A stretch of 64,000 bases of DNA from Paludibacteraceae bacterium (GTDB lineage Bacteria; Bacteroidota; Bacteroidia; Bacteroidales; Paludibacteraceae): NCBI GenBank assembly GCA_024399835.1, contig JAKSNK010000001.1, positions 1 through 64,000 of the forward strand. The letters are read 5' to 3'. A program made the position numbers and the translations under genes. Positions 18,344 through 25,542 of this stretch are shown here, one piece after another. A model generated the notes under the pieces. That model was not told where the DNA came from. It was given only the letters and a program-made list of their open reading frames with translations, and did not search any database. The first letter of the stretch is position 1. Every line of letters starts with the position of its first letter.

Positions 18344-18844
18344 TTAGAATCCGGCATTAAAAGATTTGATAATTCCGGCACTTTCCATGGCTTTGCGCAG
18401 TTCGTCCTTGCGCACATTAACCACTTGACCGACTTTGTATTCCTTGCCCACCTTGACGACCTCTGCGGTGCCACCCACGATGGAAGCATATTTCATAAAC
18501 TCGCCTCCTTCGCCAAAGAAGGTGTCAAAATAGACTTTGTTGGCATCTTCAGCCCCCGGGATATTGACAATAGCGCGTTGTGCAATGCACCCATTGCCGC
18601 CGCTAAATCCCTTGAAGAGTACGCCATGAACGGCATTCTTGCGGCATTGGTTTTCTGCGACGGATGCCTTCTTGCTGTAACTCCATACTGTGACTAAATA
18701 CGATCCCGGCTGTGCATTACCGGCACACTCAATCTCATAGCGAAACGCCTGTGTGTCTTTGTTGGCTTTTTTTTCTTTTGCCGTTTCGGCACTCATTGGC
18801 AGGCAAAAGACTGCTGCCAACAGGAAAAAGATTGTTTTTTTCAT
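18344..18844 (-). CDS. small exported protein, paralogue of the adjacent downstream lipoprotein
   Basis: 166 aa with signal peptide MKKTIFFLLAAVFCLPMSA but no lipobox cysteine, unlike its paralogue 1 nt downstream. Shared landmarks are ENQCRKNAVHGVLFKGFSGG, VYFDTFFGEGGEFMKYAS and VNVRKDELRKAMESAG. The gene lies only 28 nt below the trpB2 stop codon and no TAnnTTTG box is visible in that gap, so this block may be transcribed by read-through from the decarboxylase operon. Function unknown. Confidence 0.7.
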   Translation of the reverse strand: MKKTIFFLLAAVFCLPMSAETAKEKKANKDTQAFRYEIECAGNAQPGSYLVTVWSYSKKASVAENQCRKNAVHGVLFKGFSGGNGCIAQRAIVNIPGAEDANKVYFDTFFGEGGEFMKYASIVGGTAEVVKVGKEYKVGQVVNVRKDELRKAMESAGIIKSFNAGF

Positions 18845-18872
18845 ACTTGTATCAATTAGGGTATAGTTGTTA

Positions 18873-20177
18873 TTACTTATTCAGTTCACCTGCAAAATAC
18901 CGGTCATACGATGCCATGTCTATCAGTCCGTGACCGGACAGGCAGAAAAGGATGACTTTGTCTTTGCCCTCTATTTTGGCTTGTTGTGCCTCTTTGATTG
19001 CAGCACAAATAGCGTGAGTCGATTCGGGAGCAGGTATGATACCTTCGACTTGCGAGAAGAGTATTCCTGCCTTAAACGAGTCCAATTGTGCTATATCCAC
19101 CGCTTCCATCAGGTGGTCTTTCATGAGTTGGCTGACGACGGCTCCTGCGCCATGATAACGCAGTCCTCCGGCATGAATGGCAGCCGGCTCAAAATCGTGT
19201 CCCAAGGTGTACATAGGGATGAGAGGTGTCAAGCCCTCGGTGTCTCCATAGTCGTATTCAAATTTCCCTTGTGTCAGTTTAGGGCATGCCTCCGGCTCAG
19301 CCGCAATAAAACGCGTGTGGCGATTGCCGCACAAGTTGTCACGCATAAAGGGGAAAGCAATGCCTGAGAAATTACTTCCTCCCCCGAAACATCCAATGAC
19401 AATGTCGGGATAGTCACCGGCTATTTCCATTTGTTTGCGTGCCTCCTCGCCGATAATGGTTTGATGCAGGCACACATGGTTCATAGTCGAACCTATTCCG
19501 TAGCGTGTATCGGGCTGCAGTCGCGCCAGTTCGACTGCTTCGGATATCGCCATTCCCAAACTGCCCGGTGTATTGGGAAAGCGCTCGCGCAACTCCTTGC
19601 CCACTTGTGTGACAGGCGACGGAGAAGGAATGACATCCGCGCCGTAGGTGCGCATAACGGATTTGCGATAAGGTTTCTGCTCGTAACTGGAATTAACCAT
19701 AAAGACGGTCAAATCCAATCCAAAGTGTTTGCAAGCGATACTCAACGCCGATCCCCATTGACCGGCACCGGTCTCGGTGGTCATGTGCTGAATACCCTGC
19801 TGCTTGCAGTAGTACGCCTGTGGAATGGCAGAATTGAGTTTGTGTGACCCCACGGGCGATATACTCTCGTTCTTAAAGTATATACGCGCGGGCGTGTCAA
19901 GGGCTTTTTCAAGTCCGCTGGCACGAACCAACGGGGTTGGTCTCCATATACGGTACAAGTCGCGTACTTCGTCAGGGATATCAATAAAACGCTCTGTAGA
20001 AAATTCCTGACGAACGGCTTGTTCGGAGAATAAAGGTGTCAAATCCGCTTCGGTCAGAGGTTGGCGCGTTTGCGGATTCAGCATGGGTTGAGGGCGCGAG
20101 GACATGTCCGCCACAATGTTGTACCACTGTGTGGGCATGTCCTTTTCCTCAAGTACTATTTTCTTTGTTATTTTCAT
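18873..20177 (-). CDS. trpB2: TrpB2-type tryptophan synthase beta-like PLP enzyme
   Basis: 434 aa, PLP-dependent fold-type II enzyme. The PLP lysine is in SPVGSHKLNSA near residue 105, a GAGQWGSALS active-site loop follows, and the phosphate-binding loop is CFGGGSNFSG. Length and sequence fit the stand-alone TrpB2 class rather than the TrpA-bound TrpB1; no trpA or other trp gene is nearby. Likely activity is tryptophan formation from indole with serine or a serine derivative; the natural substrate is uncertain. Its ATG overlaps the stop of the upstream OadB gene by 1 nt (TAATG), indicating translational coupling to a Na+-pump subunit, which is an unexpected partner. Confidence 0.9.
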   Translation of the reverse strand: MKITKKIVLEEKDMPTQWYNIVADMSSRPQPMLNPQTRQPLTEADLTPLFSEQAVRQEFSTERFIDIPDEVRDLYRIWRPTPLVRASGLEKALDTPARIYFKNESISPVGSHKLNSAIPQAYYCKQQGIQHMTTETGAGQWGSALSIACKHFGLDLTVFMVNSSYEQKPYRKSVMRTYGADVIPSPSPVTQVGKELRERFPNTPGSLGMAISEAVELARLQPDTRYGIGSTMNHVCLHQTIIGEEARKQMEIAGDYPDIVIGCFGGGSNFSGIAFPFMRDNLCGNRHTRFIAAEPEACPKLTQGKFEYDYGDTEGLTPLIPMYTLGHDFEPAAIHAGGLRYHGAGAVVSQLMKDHLMEAVDIAQLDSFKAGILFSQVEGIIPAPESTHAICAAIKEAQQAKIEGKDKVILFCLSGHGLIDMASYDRYFAGELNK

Positions 20178-21355
20178 TAACCAAGCATAGTCAATAATAT
20201 ACCTGCAGCGACGGCGCTACCAATCACGCCTGCCACATTGGGACCCATAGCGTGCATAAGCAGGAAGTTAGACGGGTCGGCTTTGGCACCTTCCATCTGA
20301 CTGACGCGTGCAGCCATCGGCACGGCGCTAACACCGGCAGAACCGATTAGCGGATTGATTTTCTCTTTGCTGAACAGGTTCATGAACTTAGCCAGCAGTA
20401 CGCCTCCGGCTGTTCCGAAACAGAACGCGATAATACCCATCAGCAGTATTCCCAAGGTCTTTAGAGTAAGGAAAGTACCGGCAGTAGCGGTAGCACCTAC
20501 GGTCAAACCAAGGAAGATAACGACAATGTTCATCAATTCGTTTTGTGCGGTTTTGGACAAGCGTTCCACAACCCCACACTCTTTCATCAGGTTACCCAAC
20601 ATCAAGCAGCCGATTAGCGGAGCTGCATCGGGCAAAACGAGAGCAACGATAGCCGTGATGATAATAGGGAAGACTATTTTCTCCGTTTTTCCGACTGAAC
20701 GCAGTTGTTTCATTTTGATTTTGCGTTCTGCTTCTGTGGTAAGCAATCTCATGATAGGCGGTTGAATGACCGGAACCAATGCCATGTAGGAGTACGCAGC
20801 AATGGCGATAGGTCCTAACAAATGCGGTGCCAGTTTACTGGTCAGGAAGATAGAAGTAGGTCCGTCTGCTCCGCCGATTATACCGATTGAACCGGCTTCG
20901 GCAGGATCAAAACCGATAGCATTGGCGCCCAAGAAGGCGATAAAAATGCCCAACTGGGCAGCAGCGCCCAACATGAATGATTTCGGATTGGCGATAAGCG
21001 GACCAAAGTCGGTCATTGCTCCCACGCCTATAAAGATGAGACAAGGATAGACACCGGCTTTGACACCGATGTACAATACATCCAACAAGCCGCCTTCCTT
21101 GAGGATAGCACCATAACTATGGTACATCTCACTGGCGGGGTTCAGGAACGCATCCCACAACTCCTGATGGAACATGTTTGCTCCCGGCAGGTTGGTGAGT
21201 AACATTCCAAAAGCAATAGGAAGCAGCAGAAGCGGTTCGTATTGCTTTTTAATTGCCAAGAACAACAGGAAGAATGACACCAGCAACATGACAACTTGTT
21301 GCCAAGTGATATTCATGAAACCCATTGTCCGGATAAATTCTAAGATAGCATCCAT
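20177..21355 (-). CDS. Na+-transporting (methylmalonyl-CoA) decarboxylase beta subunit
   Basis: 392 aa integral membrane protein of the OadB/MmdB/GcdB family. It has about nine hydrophobic segments and the hallmark [20 protein letters not shown] region, whose Asp is essential for Na+ transport in the characterised oxaloacetate decarboxylase. A second signature is [16 protein letters not shown] near the C-terminus. It catalyses decarboxylation of carboxybiotin on the carrier protein, coupled to Na+ export across the inner membrane. Context (epimerase, carboxyltransferase, OadG-like, biotin carrier) points to methylmalonyl-CoA as the substrate of the complex. It lies 23 nt below the biotin carrier gene. 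Confidence 0.93.
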   Translation of the reverse strand: MDAILEFIRTMGFMNITWQQVVMLLVSFFLLFLAIKKQYEPLLLLPIAFGMLLTNLPGANMFHQELWDAFLNPASEMYHSYGAILKEGGLLDVLYIGVKAGVYPCLIFIGVGAMTDFGPLIANPKSFMLGAAAQLGIFIAFLGANAIGFDPAEAGSIGIIGGADGPTSIFLTSKLAPHLLGPIAIAAYSYMALVPVIQPPIMRLLTTEAERKIKMKQLRSVGKTEKIVFPIIITAIVALVLPDAAPLIGCLMLGNLMKECGVVERLSKTAQNELMNIVVIFLGLTVGATATAGTFLTLKTLGILLMGIIAFCFGTAGGVLLAKFMNLFSKEKINPLIGSAGVSAVPMAARVSQMEGAKADPSNFLLMHAMGPNVAGVIGSAVAAGILLTMLG

Positions 21356-21378
21356 GATCTAAAATAGAAATATTGAGA

Positions 21379-21828
21379 TTAACCGATCACAATCAGTGCG
21401 TCATCTTGCATCACCGTTTGTCCGGCAGCAACGAGGATTTGCTTAACGGTACCGTCGCACTCGGCAGCTATATCGTTAGCCATCTTCATGCTCTCCAATT
21501 GCAGGAGCACATCACCTTTCTTAACGGCTTGTCCTTCGCTAACCATCACTTTGATAACAGAACCGGGCAGCGGGCTAACCACCTTCGTGCCTGCTACGGG
21601 AGCAGCAGGTGCGGCGGCAGGTGCAGCAGCGGGAGCGGGAGCAGGTGCGGCGGCAGGTGCAGCAGCAGGAGCGGCTTTGGGCGCTGCCTTAGGAGCAGGA
21701 GCGGCTTTTTTCTCGGTTTCTACTTGGTATTTTTTGCCGTTTACGGTTACTTCGGTCAAACCGTTTTCTATTTCTTCTACGCCGGCGACATAATCTACGC
21801 CGTTGATTTTGAATTTAAATTCTCTCAT
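21379..21828 (-). CDS. biotin carboxyl carrier subunit of the decarboxylase
   Basis: 149 aa. Residues 1-40 form a small strand-rich N-terminal part ([16 protein letters not shown]), residues about 41-77 are an Ala/Pro linker of repeated AAPA units, and residues about 80-149 are a biotinyl domain with the attachment motif ESMKMAND (biotinylated Lys, with Ser replacing the usual Ala of EAMKM). It shuttles carboxybiotin between the carboxyltransferase and the membrane beta subunit. The linker DNA is a GC-rich, repetitive run at about 21600-21700. Neighbours are OadG-like (upstream) and OadB-like (downstream). Confidence 0.93.
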   Translation of the reverse strand: MREFKFKINGVDYVAGVEEIENGLTEVTVNGKKYQVETEKKAAPAPKAAPKAAPAAAPAAAPAPAPAAAPAAAPAAPVAGTKVVSPLPGSVIKVMVSEGQAVKKGDVLLQLESMKMANDIAAECDGTVKQILVAAGQTVMQDDALIVIG

Positions 21829-21898
21829 GATTGTAATTTGTTTTAGTAGTTGTTTTGTTTTTCGATTGTTCGAATCTTCGATGTTTCGAATCCTCGAA

Positions 21899-22288
21899 TT
21901 ATCTGTTGATGTTGTTTAATCCGAATGTTTTGTTATTCCAAGCAGAGGAATGTCCCTGCAGAGTAATTTGCGGAATAGCGCTCAGTTTCTCGTTGTTATA
22001 CAAATGGAGTGCCATAGCGACGGCAGCCATATCGGCATCGGACTCGTTGAGATGAAGAGCCATAGCGATAGCAGCCATGTCGTTGTCCGACGGTTCACCT
22101 TTAGCGGTCACATCGGACCGTTTGGGCGCTACAGGCGCAGCGGCAGGGGCGGATTTCCTGTCCAGCCATTGCATGATTGCTCCCAAGCCCTGCATCAGAA
22201 AGACGAAGGTACACAGCAGCACTAACACAATGCCGAAACCCAAGAAGGTCACCAACCATGTTTGCGATGTAATTACAAGTAGTGTCAT
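21899..22288 (-). CDS. OadG-like decarboxylase gamma/delta subunit with duplicated tail segment
   Basis: 129 aa. One N-terminal membrane helix ([21 protein letters not shown]) with an AP-rich linker, as in OadG/MmdD small subunits that hold the decarboxylase complex together. The tail carries an internal tandem duplication: [16 protein letters not shown] followed at once by [16 protein letters not shown]. OadG-type proteins usually have a single such AAI-A segment. The chosen ATG at 22288 gives a start immediately before the helix. The 70 nt between this gene and the carrier gene hold short TTCGAATC-like repeats (21862-21898). Confidence 0.85.
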   Translation of the reverse strand: MTLLVITSQTWLVTFLGFGIVLVLLCTFVFLMQGLGAIMQWLDRKSAPAAAPVAPKRSDVTAKGEPSDNDMAAIAMALHLNESDADMAAVAMALHLYNNEKLSAIPQITLQGHSSAWNNKTFGLNNINR

Positions 22289-22333
22289 AACTATTATTGT
22301 TAATTATGAATTATGAATTTTTGAATTATGAGA

Positions 22334-23890
22334 TTACAACGGAAGGTTACAATGCTTCTTTGCCGGGTTGGAGAGGCGCTTGGTTTGCAGTTTTTCGAAT
22401 GCGTTGCAGATGCGTGCACGGGTGGTGCTCGGTTCAATCACATCGTCTATATAACCGCGATTGGCTGCCTGATACGGGCTGGCAAACAGGTCTTTGTATT
22501 CCGCTTCTTTTTCAGCGATAAATTTCTTCTTTTCTTCGGGGTCTTCCATTGCTTTGAGGGCTTTGGCTTGCAGTACGCCAACGGCACCGCTGGCACCCAT
22601 AACGGCAATCTCGGCATTAGGCCATGAGTAGCACATGTCGCCACGGAGTTGCTTGCAAGACATGACGATATGGCTTCCGCCATAACTCTTGCGGATAGTA
22701 ACGGTTACCTTAGGAACGGTTGCCTCGCCGTAAGCGAACATCAGTTTAGCTCCGTGGTCAATGATACCTGCATACTCCTGTCCTGTACCGCAGAGGAAAC
22801 CGGGTACATCTACGAGAGTGAGTATTTGGATATTGAACGCATCGCAGAAGCGCACGAAACGCGCTGCTTTACGGCTGGCATCGCAGTCCAGCACACCGGC
22901 TAACCAACTCGGTTGGTTGGCAATAATACCGGTAGAGCGACCATTGAAGTGTGCAAAACCGCAGATGATATTTTTTGCATAATCCTTGTGTACCTCAAAG
23001 AAATCTCCGTCATCCACGATACGATTGATAATCTCGTGCATGTCGTATGGTTTGTTGGGGTCGTTGGGAACGATATCGTTCAGAGCTTCCTCGATACGCA
23101 TAGGATCGTCGTCGGTAGGAACGACGGGGGCTTCTTCCATATTGTTTTGCGGAATAAAGCTGACCAACTTGCGAACCATAACCATGGCTTCCTCTTCGGT
23201 AGGAGCAACGAAGTGTGTCACGCCGGACTTGCTGGCGTGAATCTTGGCGCCACCCAACTGTTCGACGGTTACATCTTCGCCGGTAACGCTCTTTACTACT
23301 TTCGGACCGGTGATAAACATGTAACTGTTCTGCTCGGTCATCATGATAAAGTCTGTGAGTGCAGGGCTATATACGGCACCACCGGCGCACGGACCAAAGA
23401 TGACACTAATTTGAGGAACGACACCCGATGCCAAGATGTTACGCTCAAAAATCTCTGCATAACCGGCGAGTGCGCAGGCACCTTCCTGAATACGCGCGCC
23501 ACCCGAGTCGTTCAGACCGATAATAGGAGCGCCTAATTTCATGGCTTGATCCATGACATTGCAGATTTTGAGTGCCATCGTTTCGCTGAGTGAACCGCCG
23601 ATAACGGTAGCGTCCTGTGCGAAAACGAAGACGAGACGACCGTCAATGGTACCAGAACCGACAGCCACGCCGTCGCCGAGGAAAACTTTTTTGTCCATCC
23701 CGAAATCGTGGCAACGGTGAGTAAGGAACATATTTACCTCTTCGAACGAACCCTCGTCAAGCAGCATATTGATTCGTTCACGGCAAGTGTAGCACCCTTT
23801 GGCGTGGTGCTTTTCGACAGCCGCTTCACCGCCTCCGGCGAGTGCCTTTTCGCGGTTATCGAGTAGTTTTTGCAATTTTTCGTTATCCAT
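22334..23890 (-). CDS. mmdA: methylmalonyl-CoA decarboxylase/propionyl-CoA carboxylase carboxyltransferase subunit
   Basis: 518 aa, acyl-CoA carboxyltransferase (PccB/MmdA) family with the usual length. Signatures: a CxxC near the start (CYTCRERINML), the oxyanion-hole region GLNDSGGARIQEG, FGPCAGGAVYSPALTDF, and the C-terminal crotonase half with GASGAVGVLQAKAL. It moves the carboxyl group of (S)-methylmalonyl-CoA to the biotin carrier, giving propionyl-CoA. It follows the epimerase gene by 42 nt. The same fold also serves propionyl-CoA carboxylase, but the membrane subunits downstream and the lack of a biotin carboxylase gene favour decarboxylation. Confidence 0.93.
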   Translation of the reverse strand: MDNEKLQKLLDNREKALAGGGEAAVEKHHAKGCYTCRERINMLLDEGSFEEVNMFLTHRCHDFGMDKKVFLGDGVAVGSGTIDGRLVFVFAQDATVIGGSLSETMALKICNVMDQAMKLGAPIIGLNDSGGARIQEGACALAGYAEIFERNILASGVVPQISVIFGPCAGGAVYSPALTDFIMMTEQNSYMFITGPKVVKSVTGEDVTVEQLGGAKIHASKSGVTHFVAPTEEEAMVMVRKLVSFIPQNNMEEAPVVPTDDDPMRIEEALNDIVPNDPNKPYDMHEIINRIVDDGDFFEVHKDYAKNIICGFAHFNGRSTGIIANQPSWLAGVLDCDASRKAARFVRFCDAFNIQILTLVDVPGFLCGTGQEYAGIIDHGAKLMFAYGEATVPKVTVTIRKSYGGSHIVMSCKQLRGDMCYSWPNAEIAVMGASGAVGVLQAKALKAMEDPEEKKKFIAEKEAEYKDLFASPYQAANRGYIDDVIEPSTTRARICNAFEKLQTKRLSNPAKKHCNLPL

Positions 23891-23932
23891 ATCTCTAAAA
23901 TGATGAATTTATTTAATGATGAAATGATGGAA

Positions 23933-24346
23933 TTACTTCGGTTGTTCGCAGATTTCGGTCAGTACGCCCTTGGTTGATTTGGGGTGAAGGAAAGCAATCA
24001 TCAGGTTCTCGGCGCCTTTGCGTGGTGCTTTGTCGATGAGTTGCAGACCTGCAGCTTCAGCTTCTTTGAGAGCTTCCTCAACGCTATCCACATTGAAAGC
24101 GACATGGTGTACGCCACCGCGACCGCCGTTTTTCTCAATGAATTTAGCGATAGTGCTTTCGGGGCAGGTGGGCTCCAGCAGCTCAATTTTGGTTTGACCG
24201 ACTTTGAAGAAAGCGGTACGGACTTTTTGGTCGGCTACTTCCTCGATGGAATAGCACTTGTTACCGGTTAAAAACTCGAAGAAAGGCATTGCCTCTTCCA
24301 AACTCGTTACAGCAATTCCTAAATGCTCTATATGAGTAGGTTTCAT
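23933..24346 (-). CDS. mce: methylmalonyl-CoA epimerase
   Basis: 137 aa, vicinal oxygen chelate (glyoxalase-like) fold. Metal ligands fit HIEHLGIAV (His near residue 8) and GVHHVAFNVDS (His near residue 80), with a late Glu in VLTEICEQ; length is typical. It interconverts (R)- and (S)-methylmalonyl-CoA, linking the mutase product to the decarboxylase encoded next. First gene of the operon, 38 nt below the inferred transcription start. Confidence 0.95.
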   Translation of the reverse strand: MKPTHIEHLGIAVTSLEEAMPFFEFLTGNKCYSIEEVADQKVRTAFFKVGQTKIELLEPTCPESTIAKFIEKNGGRGGVHHVAFNVDSVEEALKEAEAAGLQLIDKAPRKGAENLMIAFLHPKSTKGVLTEICEQPK

Positions 24347-24389
24347 AGTGAAAATTTTATTTAGTTAAACATTAAACACAATTTGGCTA

Positions 24390-24421
24390 CAAAGGTACAA
24401 ATTTTTTTTGAGATTTGCAAA
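24390..24421 (-). promoter_or_regulatory. promoter of the mce-mmdA-oad-like-trpB2 operon
   Basis: On the minus strand TACCTTTG lies at 24390-24397 and TTTG at 24418-24421, spacing 20 nt. No other TAnnTTTG box is seen between the genes down to trpB2. Confidence 0.75.
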
Positions 24422-24458
24422 TATTTATGCCAAAAAAAGCGGAAATAAAAGTTTTATC

Positions 24459-24572
24459 CTACCCTTTATTTTCTTTGGGTGATTTTTTGTTGCTTCGTAT
24501 GCTCATAATCACGAAAGGGATGACGGCAATAGCAACCATAACAATCCCCATAATAACGATTGATTTATCCAT
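24459..24572 (-). CDS. 37-aa single-pass membrane protein
   Basis: ATG at 24572, TAG at 24459-24461. The peptide starts MDKSIVIMGIVMVAIAVIPF, continues VIMSIRSNKK and ends SPKENKG: one membrane helix followed by a basic tail, so N-out/C-in topology is likely. The organisation (short helix, Pro-Phe at its end, then a cluster of Arg/Lys) resembles small conserved membrane proteins of Bacteroidota, but no function is known. It starts 72 nt below the small exported protein at 24645-25028 and may share its promoter. It is convergent with nothing and ends 37 nt before the -33 box of the mce promoter. Confidence 0.6.
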   Translation of the reverse strand: MDKSIVIMGIVMVAIAVIPFVIMSIRSNKKSPKENKG

Positions 24573-24644
24573 AATTCATATTTTATTTTTGGTTAATAAA
24601 TAGGGTTAAAAAGCAGCATAAGCTGACAATCTACGCTATCCGTT

Positions 24645-25028
24645 CTACCAAAAAACATGAAAAGGGAAAGAGACTTGTTCAGAAGGAAAATTGACAAACA
24701 GACCTTGGGTAATATGTATTTGGTCCCTTATTGTGTTTGTCAATAAGTTAGAAAAACATAGTGTGCCCGATAAAGATGTCGGCTGAGTCCATTGTGTAAT
24801 TGTTCGGCGGGAGCGATTGAGCGAAACAGTCAAAGCAATCGGGCAATTCACATCTATCCGATCCAACACCAATGTGGCAGCCATTGGCATAGAAAAGGTC
24901 TGTTCAGCCGACCGGGGTTCCGGAATAGTTGGCATAGGGCGATTATACCCACTTGCCATCACAGGCATGTGTACTGCTAAACCTAACAGCACCACCACTC
25001 CGATAATATGTCTGCGCAAGTTCGCCAT
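24645..25028 (-). CDS. small exported protein, unknown function
   Basis: 127 aa from the ATG at 25028. The frame is open to 25061, but the -7 box at 25059-25066 places the transcript start inside that extension, which decides for 25028. Signal peptide: MANLRRHIIGVVVLLGLAVH...VMA. The mature part is Pro-rich at first (NRPMPTIPEPRS) then strand-like (LVLDRIDVNCPIALTVSL, LVNFPSEQVSFPFHVFW) with only two Cys. No family recognised. Confidence 0.6.
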   Translation of the reverse strand: MANLRRHIIGVVVLLGLAVHMPVMASGYNRPMPTIPEPRSAEQTFSMPMAATLVLDRIDVNCPIALTVSLNRSRRTITQWTQPTSLSGTLCFSNLLTNTIRDQIHITQGLFVNFPSEQVSFPFHVFW

Positions 25029-25058
25029 ATAAAATCTATTCCTGCCAAAAATGTACTG

Positions 25059-25090
25059 CAAAGGTACAATTTTTTTCGGACAATTCCAAA
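25059..25090 (-). promoter_or_regulatory. promoter of the small exported protein
   Basis: Minus strand TACCTTTG at 25059-25066 and TTTG at 25087-25090, spacing 20 nt. The expected start is about 25053, giving a leader of about 25 nt. Confidence 0.7.
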
Positions 25091-25265
25091 CAAATTCGCA
25101 CTTTTTTATTTTTTATGGTGTGCATTGCGCACCTTTTTCCTTTCTTACTTGTAGCATTTATCTGTCACTATGGATTACAAGGTGAAAAACGAGAGTATTT
25201 TACAGTTTAATATACTAATAATCAGCAAGATGCAAGAGATGTCATTATAGGCAAATAAAAGTATT

Positions 25266-25363
25266 AGTGACAGAGGGACAGCAAATTCTTATAAATATAT
25301 ATCCCCCTCGCGCGTAGGAGAATAAAAGTATATATATTCACTGTCACTGCTGTCCCTGTCACT
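25266..25363. repeat. imperfect long inverted repeat in a 450-nt gene-free stretch
   Basis: AGTGACAGAGGGACAGCA at 25266-25283 is matched in inverted orientation by TGCTGTCCCTGTCACT at 25348-25363 (differing by one AG insertion). Between the arms lies an AT-rich segment with two TATATATAT-like runs around CCCCCTCGCGCGTAGGAG. GTCAC recurs again at 25343 and 25368. No reading frame of note is present in 25091-25541. It may be the relic of a mobile or replication-type element; this is inference. Confidence 0.5.
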
Positions 25364-25401
25364 ATCCGTCACAAGACTATCAATCATCAATTGAAAGAAT
25401 A

Positions 25402-25542
25402 CAAAAACTTACTATTTTTAAGATTGTGTGGTGCAGAATGGGCAAAAATGCAGTAAATAACCGTTCGTTCATCCTATACTCATCCTATACTCACCGTTCG
25501 TTCACCATTGCTTGAGGGCAAAAACTGACGATTTTTAAGATT
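25402..25542. repeat. 24-bp direct repeats flanking an array of six 11-bp units
   Basis: Two 24-bp direct copies (CAAAAACTkACkATTTTTAAG core, then ATT) lie at 25402-25425 and 25519-25542, the second ending at the stop codon of the BspA-like gene. Between them, 25451-25516 is exactly six 11-bp units; on the minus strand CTCAAGCAATG, GTGAACGAACG, GTGAGTATAGG, ATGAGTATAGG, ATGAACGAACG and GTTATTTACTG. The same unit family occurs at 44828-44893 and, in diverged form, at 27778-27821. Confidence 0.7.

Noticed and set aside
21600..21700. GC-rich repetitive DNA as a foreign insertion
   Set aside because: It encodes the Ala/Pro linker of the biotin carrier, a normal feature of that family.
25451..25516. 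CRISPR array
   Set aside because: The units are 11 bp without spacers and no cas genes are in the window; it is a simple short-period array.
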